Below, one piece after another: positions 59,345 through 64,000 of a DNA stretch of 64,000 nucleotides; the first letter of the stretch is position 1, and the number at the start of each line of letters is the position of its first letter. Made by a program: the position numbers and the translations under genes. The DNA comes from Achromobacter piechaudii NBRC 102461. Its GTDB lineage: Bacteria; Pseudomonadota; Gammaproteobacteria; Burkholderiales; Burkholderiaceae_B. Location: NCBI RefSeq assembly GCF_001571245.1, contig NZ_BCTK01000001.1:1302001-1366000 (forward strand). The letters run 5' to 3'. The notes below the pieces were generated by a model. That model had not been told where the DNA came from. It searched no databases and worked only from the letters and a program-made list of their open reading frames with translations.

Positions 59345-61226
59345 CACCCAAGCCCCCGACCTGATCCTGCACCAGGGACGCTTCACTACGCTGGACCCGG
59401 CCAACCCGGTCGCCGACGCCGTCGCCATCCGCGATGGCCGCTTCACGCGAGTGGGCGCCGCCGCAGACATCCTGCCGCTGGCCGGCCCCGCGACCAAGGT
59501 GATTGCGCTGAACGGACGCGGCGTGCTGCCCGGCCTGATCGACAACCACCTGCACATCATCCGTGGCGGGCTGAACTACAACATGGAGCTGCGCTGGGAC
59601 GGCGTGCGCAGCCTGGCCGACGCCATGGCCATGCTGCGCCGCCAGGTCGCCATCACGCCTGCCCCGCAGTGGGTCCGCGTGGTGGGCGGTTTCACCGAGC
59701 ACCAGTTCGCCGAAAAGCGCCTGCCGACCATCGAAGAGCTGAACGCCGTGGCGCCCGATACGCCCGTGTTCATCCTGCACCTGTACGACCGCGCCTTGCT
59801 CAACGCCGCCGCGCTGCGCGCCGTGGGCTACGACAAGAGCACGCCCGCCCCGCCGGGCGGTGAAATCGCGCGCGATTCGGCGGGCAATCCCACCGGGCTG
59901 CTGCTGGCCAAGCCCAACGCGTCGATCCTGTACGCCACCTTGGCCAAAGGTCCGAAGCTGCCCATGGAATACCAGGTCAATTCCACGCGTCACTTCATGC
60001 GCGAGCTGAACCGCCTGGGCGTGACCGGCGCCATCGACGCGGGCGGCGGCTTTCAGAACTACCCCGAGGACTACCAGGTGATCCAGCAGTTGGCCGACGC
60101 CGGCCAACTGACCATCCGGCTGGCCTACAACCTGTTCACGCAAAAGCCCAAGCAGGAAAAGGAAGACTTCCTGAACTGGACCGCCACGTCGCAATACAAG
60201 CAAGGCACCGACTACTTCCGCCACAACGGCGCGGGCGAGATGCTGGTGTTCTCGGCCGCCGACTTCGAGGACTTCCGCCAGCCGCGCCCCGAGATGGCGC
60301 CCGAGATGGAAGGCGAACTTGAAGAGGTGGTGCGCATCCTGGCTCAGAACCGCTGGCCGTGGCGCATGCACGCCACCTATGACGAAACCATCAGCCGCGC
60401 GCTGGACGTGTTTGAACGCGTCAACCGCGACGTGCCGCTGGCCGGGCTGAACTGGTTCTTCGACCACGCCGAAACCATTTCCGAAAAATCCATCGACCGC
60501 ATCGCCGCGCTGGGCGGCGGCGTGGCCGTGCAGCATCGCATGGCCTACCAGGGCGAATACTTCGTCGAGCGCTACGGCGCGGGCGCGGCCGAAGCCACGC
60601 CGCCCGTCAAGCGCATGCTGGAAAAAGGCGTGAACGTTTCGGCCGGCACCGACGCCACGCGCGTCGCGTCCTACAACCCGTGGGTGTCGCTGTCGTGGCT
60701 GATCACCGGCAAGACGGTGGGCGGCTTGCGCCTGACCCCGCAACGCAATTGCCTGGACCGCGACGCCGCGCTGCGCATGTGGACCGAGAACGTCACGTGG
60801 TTCTCGAACGAACAGGGCAAGAAAGGCCGCATCGCCGTGGGCCAATTGGCTGACCTGGTCGTGCCCGATCGCGATTTCTTCGCGTGCCCGGAATCCGACA
60901 TCGCCGATACCAGCAGCCTGTTGACGGTCGTCGGCGGCAAAGTCGTCTGGGGAGCGGGCGAGTTCTCCGGCCATGACGAGGCCGCGCCGCCGCCCGCCAT
61001 GCCCGACTGGTCGCCCACGCGCTTGTTTGGCGGTTACGGCGCGTGGGGCGACAGCGAAGGCAAGCCCTTGCAGACTTCCCTGCGCGACGCGGCTGCCGCC
61101 TGCGCCTGCCTGAACGACTGCAACGTGCACGGCCATCAGCACGCGGGCGCCTGGGCCAGCAAGCTGCCCGTCTCCGACCTGAAGGGCTTCTGGGGCGCGC
61201 TGGGTTGCGCGTGCTGGGCGGTATGA
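59337..61226 (+). CDS. YtcJ-like metal-dependent amidohydrolase with Cys/His-rich tail
   Basis: A 629-residue TIM-barrel amidohydrolase of the YtcJ/imidazolonepropionase-like group. The metal motif is DNHLHI after GLPGLI-type VLPGLI; MHATYDET, FDHAET, VAVQHRM and AGTDATRVASYNPW are the later barrel strands. An N-terminal composite beta-sandwich (LILHQGRFTTLD) fits. Unusually for the family, the C-terminus has a cluster Cys589, Cys591, Cys595, His598, His600, His602 and ends with GCACWAV (Cys624, Cys626), suggesting an extra metal site or disulphides. No signal peptide is present. GGAG lies nine bases before the ATG at 59337. The substrate is unknown. Its stop overlaps the DoxX-like start. Confidence 0.88.
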   Translation: MVDTQAPDLILHQGRFTTLDPANPVADAVAIRDGRFTRVGAAADILPLAGPATKVIALNGRGVLPGLIDNHLHIIRGGLNYNMELRWDGVRSLADAMAMLRRQVAITPAPQWVRVVGGFTEHQFAEKRLPTIEELNAVAPDTPVFILHLYDRALLNAAALRAVGYDKSTPAPPGGEIARDSAGNPTGLLLAKPNASILYATLAKGPKLPMEYQVNSTRHFMRELNRLGVTGAIDAGGGFQNYPEDYQVIQQLADAGQLTIRLAYNLFTQKPKQEKEDFLNWTATSQYKQGTDYFRHNGAGEMLVFSAADFEDFRQPRPEMAPEMEGELEEVVRILAQNRWPWRMHATYDETISRALDVFERVNRDVPLAGLNWFFDHAETISEKSIDRIAALGGGVAVQHRMAYQGEYFVERYGAGAAEATPPVKRMLEKGVNVSAGTDATRVASYNPWVSLSWLITGKTVGGLRLTPQRNCLDRDAALRMWTENVTWFSNEQGKKGRIAVGQLADLVVPDRDFFACPESDIADTSSLLTVVGGKVVWGAGEFSGHDEAAPPPAMPDWSPTRLFGGYGAWGDSEGKPLQTSLRDAAAACACLNDCNVHGHQHAGAWASKLPVSDLKGFWGALGCACWAV

Positions 61227-61633
61227 GCATGCGCCACGCACTGACCTCCAAGACGGTGCGCTGGCTGGCCCTGTTGGCGCTGTGCGGCGCGTATATCCAG
61301 GGCGGGCTGGTCAAGCTGCTGGATTTCGCGGGCGCGCAGGCCGAGATGGCGCATTTCGGCCTGCACCCCGCCGCGCCCGCCGCCGTCGCCGTCATCCTGC
61401 TGGAGCTGGGCGCAAGCGCGCTGATCCTGGCCGGCCGGCTACGCTGGCTGGGCGCGCTGGCGCTGGCCCTCTTCACTTTTGTGGCGGCGCTGATGGCCAA
61501 CCGCTATTGGGAAGCCCCCGCCGACGCGCGTTTCATGGCGATGAACGCGTTCTATGAACATTTGGGGCTGGCCGGGGCGTTTGTCCTGGTAGCCTGGCAT
61601 GACCTGACGGAGCGCCTGCATGGCCGGACCTGA
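61223..61633 (+). CDS. DoxX-family membrane protein
   Basis: A 136-residue inner-membrane protein with four hydrophobic helices: WLALLALCGAYIQGGLVKLLD, AAVAVILLELGASALILAG, LALALFTFVAALMANRYW and HLGLAGAFVLVAWHDL. GGLVKLLDFAG and LLELGASALILAG match the DoxX pattern G-x-x-K-x-x-DF and E-x-G-x-x-LL. Members are thought to take part in quinone or redox processes. The ATG at 61223 overlaps the amidohydrolase stop; a second ATG two codons later is possible. It overlaps the MFS gene by 14 bases. Confidence 0.85.
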   Translation: MSMRHALTSKTVRWLALLALCGAYIQGGLVKLLDFAGAQAEMAHFGLHPAAPAAVAVILLELGASALILAGRLRWLGALALALFTFVAALMANRYWEAPADARFMAMNAFYEHLGLAGAFVLVAWHDLTERLHGRT

Positions 61634-63248
61634 TCGCATTACCCCGCCCGCCGCCGTAAGCGGCATGGCGCCCTTGAAGCACACGCTGTTCGCCGTGCTG
61701 TGGGGCGCCACCATCCTGGGCAACATCGGCAGCTTCATGCGCGACGTGGCCAGCGCGTGGCTGGTCACCGACCTGTCCACCAACCCCGCCGCCGTCGCCA
61801 TGATGCAGACGGCGGCCACCTTGCCCGTGTTCCTTCTGGCCATTCCAGCGGGCGTGCTGTCCGACATCCTGGATCGGCGGCGCTTTCTCATCGTCATCCA
61901 GGTGCTGCTGGCCTGCGTCAGCTTCACCTTGCTGATGATGGCCAAGACCAACACGCTGACCGTCGAAACGCTGATCGCGCTGACCTTCCTGGGCGGTGTG
62001 GGCACCGCGCTGATGGGGCCGACCTGGCAGGCGATCGTGCCCGAACTCGTGCCCAAGGCCGAACTGAAAACGGCCGTGGGATTGAACTCGCTGGGCATCA
62101 ATATCGCGCGGGCCTTGGGCCCGGCCGTAGGCGGCCTGCTGCTGGCCGCGTTCGGCGCGGCCGCCGCCTATGGCGCGGACGTGTTGAGCTACGTCTTCGT
62201 GATCGGCGCGCTGATCTGGTGGAAGCGGCCCAAGAAGGTGGACGACGGCTTGTCGGAACAATTCTTCGGTGCGTTCCGCGCGGGCGTGCGCTATGCCCGC
62301 GCCAGCCGCGAACTGCACGTCGTGCTGCTGCGCGCGGCGGTGTTCTTCATCTTCGCCAGTTCCGTGTGGGCGCTGTTGCCGCTGGTGGCGCGCCGCATGC
62401 TGGGCGGCAGCGCCGGCTTTTATGGCGTGCTGCTGGGCGCGGTGGGCGTGGGCGCGATCGTGGGCGCGGTGGTGTTGCCCAAGCTGCGTCAGCGCTTGAA
62501 CACGGACGGTCTGGTGCTGGCCGCCGCCGTCGTCGCCGCCGCCGTGATGGCCGCGCTGTCTTTCGCGCCGCCCCAATGGGCCGCCGTGCTCTTGCTGTTG
62601 CTGCTGGGCATGGGCTGGATCGTCGCGCTGACCACCTTCAACGGCGTCGCGCAGGCCATCCTGCCGAACTGGGTGCGCGGTCGCGGGCTGGCCATCTACC
62701 TGATGGTCTTCAACGGCGCGATGGCCGCGGGCAGCCTGGGCTGGGGCCTGTTGGCGCAAGAGATCGGCGTGCCGGCGACCTTGCTGGCCGGCGCGGCGGG
62801 CCTGCTGGTGGCGGGCGTGCTGCTGCATCGCATGAAGCTGCCGCAGGGCGAGGCCAATCTGGATCCGTCCAATCACTGGCCCGAGCCGCTGCTGGATGCG
62901 CCGGTGGAACACGATCGCGGCCCCGTCATGGTGCAGATCGAGTACCGCATCCGCCCCGAGGATCGCCCCGCTTTCCTGGCGGCGCTCAAAGCGGTGGCGC
63001 AGGAACGGCGGCGCGATGGGGCCTACGCCTGGGGCGTGGCCGAGCACACGGGCGAACCCGAGCGCGTACAGGAATGGTTTCTGGTGGAATCCTGGGCCGA
63101 GCACTTGCGCCAGCATCATCGCGTCTCGCAAGCCGACGCCGATCTGCAAGGCGAAGCCCAGCGCTTTCATATCGGACCGGATAAACCCGTGGTGCACCAT
63201 TTCCTGGCGCTTGACCTGCGCCAGGCCAAGCCGCCGACCTCGCGTTGA
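61620..63248 (+). CDS. MFS transporter (MFS_3/EntS-like) with C-terminal alpha-beta domain
   Basis: A 542-residue protein. Residues about 20-415 form a 12-helix major-facilitator core of the enterobactin-exporter-like MFS_3 group: NIGSFMRDVASAWLV, GVLSDILDRRRFL (motif A), LGGVGTALMGPTWQAI and NSLGINIARALGPAVGG. A soluble C-terminal extension (about 430-540) starting MVQIEYRIRPEDRPAFLAAL looks like a dimeric ferredoxin-like/ABM-type domain. Such extended MFS_3 proteins occur in Proteobacteria. It probably exports a small compound handled by the cluster. GGAG lies seven bases before the ATG. It ends ten bases before the stop of the convergent flavoprotein gene. Confidence 0.88.
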   Translation: MAGPDRITPPAAVSGMAPLKHTLFAVLWGATILGNIGSFMRDVASAWLVTDLSTNPAAVAMMQTAATLPVFLLAIPAGVLSDILDRRRFLIVIQVLLACVSFTLLMMAKTNTLTVETLIALTFLGGVGTALMGPTWQAIVPELVPKAELKTAVGLNSLGINIARALGPAVGGLLLAAFGAAAAYGADVLSYVFVIGALIWWKRPKKVDDGLSEQFFGAFRAGVRYARASRELHVVLLRAAVFFIFASSVWALLPLVARRMLGGSAGFYGVLLGAVGVGAIVGAVVLPKLRQRLNTDGLVLAAAVVAAAVMAALSFAPPQWAAVLLLLLLGMGWIVALTTFNGVAQAILPNWVRGRGLAIYLMVFNGAMAAGSLGWGLLAQEIGVPATLLAGAAGLLVAGVLLHRMKLPQGEANLDPSNHWPEPLLDAPVEHDRGPVMVQIEYRIRPEDRPAFLAALKAVAQERRRDGAYAWGVAEHTGEPERVQEWFLVESWAEHLRQHHRVSQADADLQGEAQRFHIGPDKPVVHHFLALDLRQAKPPTSR

Positions 63249-63258
63249 AGCGGGTGGT

Positions 63259-64000
63259 TCAGTGCGCCGAGGCGTCCAGGAAGCGGTGTACGAAACGCAC
63301 CGCGGCCGAACCTTCGCCGATCCCCGCAAGCAATTGCGGGACGGCGCCCGCGCGCACCGAGCCAGCCGCGAACACACCGGGCTGCGAGCTTTCATAGGCA
63401 CGTGCCTGCATCGAACCGGCGGCAGCCCGGCCGGTGTGGATACGGCCAAGCTCGTCGGTGTCCAGGCAGCCGTCCAGCCAGGCGGTGTTGGCCTCGCCGG
63501 AACCGTCTTCGGCCAGCCCGGTCGCCACGATCAGGCTGCGCGCCTCGATGACCTGGCCGTCGTCCAGCCAGACGCGGAACGGGTAGCTTGCGCTGTCGAA
63601 CGCGGTGGCCATGCGCCGAGGCATGACGTGTGAACCGAAGTGGCGGCTTTGCGCTTCGGCACGCCGCAGCAGGCCGTCATCGCACAAACCCGTCGTGGTG
63701 CCGGGAAAGCCAGGCAAGGCCAGCGCGACGGGGGGCTCGGCATCGCATAGCGAACCGCCGATCAGCAGCGTGTGCAGACCCTCGGACGCGGCATAGGCCG
63801 CCGCCGCCAACCCGGCCGGGCCGCCGCCGATGACGGCCAGATCCAGCACCGGGTCCACCTGCCCCACGCCCATGGCCGAGCGCAGGATGGCGCCGCCATA
63901 CGGACGCCGCCGCAGATAACCGATGCGGCGCAGCATGAACGCCCGCAGCACGATGTCGGCCAGCGGGCGTTCGGCCTGCAACAGCAGTGCCAGCGCATCG
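63259..64000 (-). CDS. Thioredoxin-reductase-like FAD protein lacking the NADPH domain (5' partial)
   Basis: The frame is open through base 64000, so the start lies outside the window; an internal TTG at 63981 is not a convincing start. The visible N-terminal segment (IVLRAFMLRRIGYLR) resembles the end of a cyclic-nucleotide-binding-like domain seen in fused thioredoxin reductases. The FAD site is LAVIGGGPAGLAAAAYAASEG, cited as VIGGGPAGLAAAAYA. After SLIVATG the sequence passes within nine residues to ANTAWLDGC and DELGRIHTG, which normally follow the NADPH-binding domain. That domain and its CxxC are therefore absent. The usual Asp of the C-terminal FVGD motif is Ser (FAAGSVRAG). It ends GEGSAAVRFVHRFL, as in the family. 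Redox activity is doubtful. Confidence 0.75.
   Translation of the reverse strand, partial: DALALLLQAERPLADIVLRAFMLRRIGYLRRRPYGGAILRSAMGVGQVDPVLDLAVIGGGPAGLAAAAYAASEGLHTLLIGGSLCDAEPPVALALPGFPGTTTGLCDDGLLRRAEAQSRHFGSHVMPRRMATAFDSASYPFRVWLDDGQVIEARSLIVATGLAEDGSGEANTAWLDGCLDTDELGRIHTGRAAAGSMQARAYESSQPGVFAAGSVRAGAVPQLLAGIGEGSAAVRFVHRFLDASAH

Overview
The window reads as a high-GC betaproteobacterial chromosome, most like the Alcaligenaceae (Achromobacter/Bordetella type). This is inferred from strong G/C third-position bias, dense ATGA/TAATG-coupled operons and many ABC and TRAP uptake systems. About 43 protein genes are supported. I recognise no rRNA, tRNA, CRISPR array, insertion sequence or phage gene. 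Both window ends cut through genes.

Region 1 (1-14325, +): a tightly coupled alpha-glucan/trehalose operon: treS-maltokinase fusion (5' end missing), glgB, glgX, treZ, malQ, treY. It links trehalose, maltose-1-phosphate and glycogen-like glucan. The GlgE maltosyltransferase partner, if present, should lie just upstream of the window. Region 2 (14353-21087): a leftward siderophore receptor with a Fur-box-like site, then rightward genes for a membrane metallophosphoesterase, an L-lactate-permease family transporter and a ProQ/FinO RNA chaperone. An 18-bp perfect terminator hairpin separates proQ from a leftward DUF4202 gene.

Region 3 (21289-30444, +): hydantoinase/oxoprolinase-type subunits A and B, translationally coupled to a dipeptide-type ABC importer whose two ATPases are fused in one chain. 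Region 4 (30594-32261): a lone HSL-type esterase and a convergent NTF2-like protein.

Region 5 (32618-48165, +): a GntR/FadR-type regulator with a perfect 9-bp inverted repeat upstream, followed by an unbroken rightward run. The run holds a five-gene peptide ABC importer, a cytoplasmic beta-propeller protein, a three-gene TRAP transporter, a CitE-like lyase, a ThDP enzyme, a Zn amidase/carbamoylase and an aldehyde dehydrogenase. It looks like one catabolic regulon with two different importers; the substrate is unknown.

Region 6 (57884-48193, -): three transglutaminase-fold proteins (one fused to DUF2126, one with the catalytic Cys replaced by Ser), a circularly permuted ATP-grasp/alpha-E fusion, a zinc metallopeptidase and a phosphopantetheinyl transferase. 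Gene content suggests peptide-bond making, trimming and modification chemistry with no established product. I consider it the best candidate for an undescribed system.

Region 7 (58382-63248, +): isochorismatase-like hydrolase, XapX membrane protein, YtcJ-like amidohydrolase with a Cys/His-rich tail, DoxX-like protein and an MFS exporter with an extra C-terminal domain. Region 8 (63259-64000, -, partial): a thioredoxin-reductase-like flavoprotein that appears to lack the whole NADPH-binding domain.
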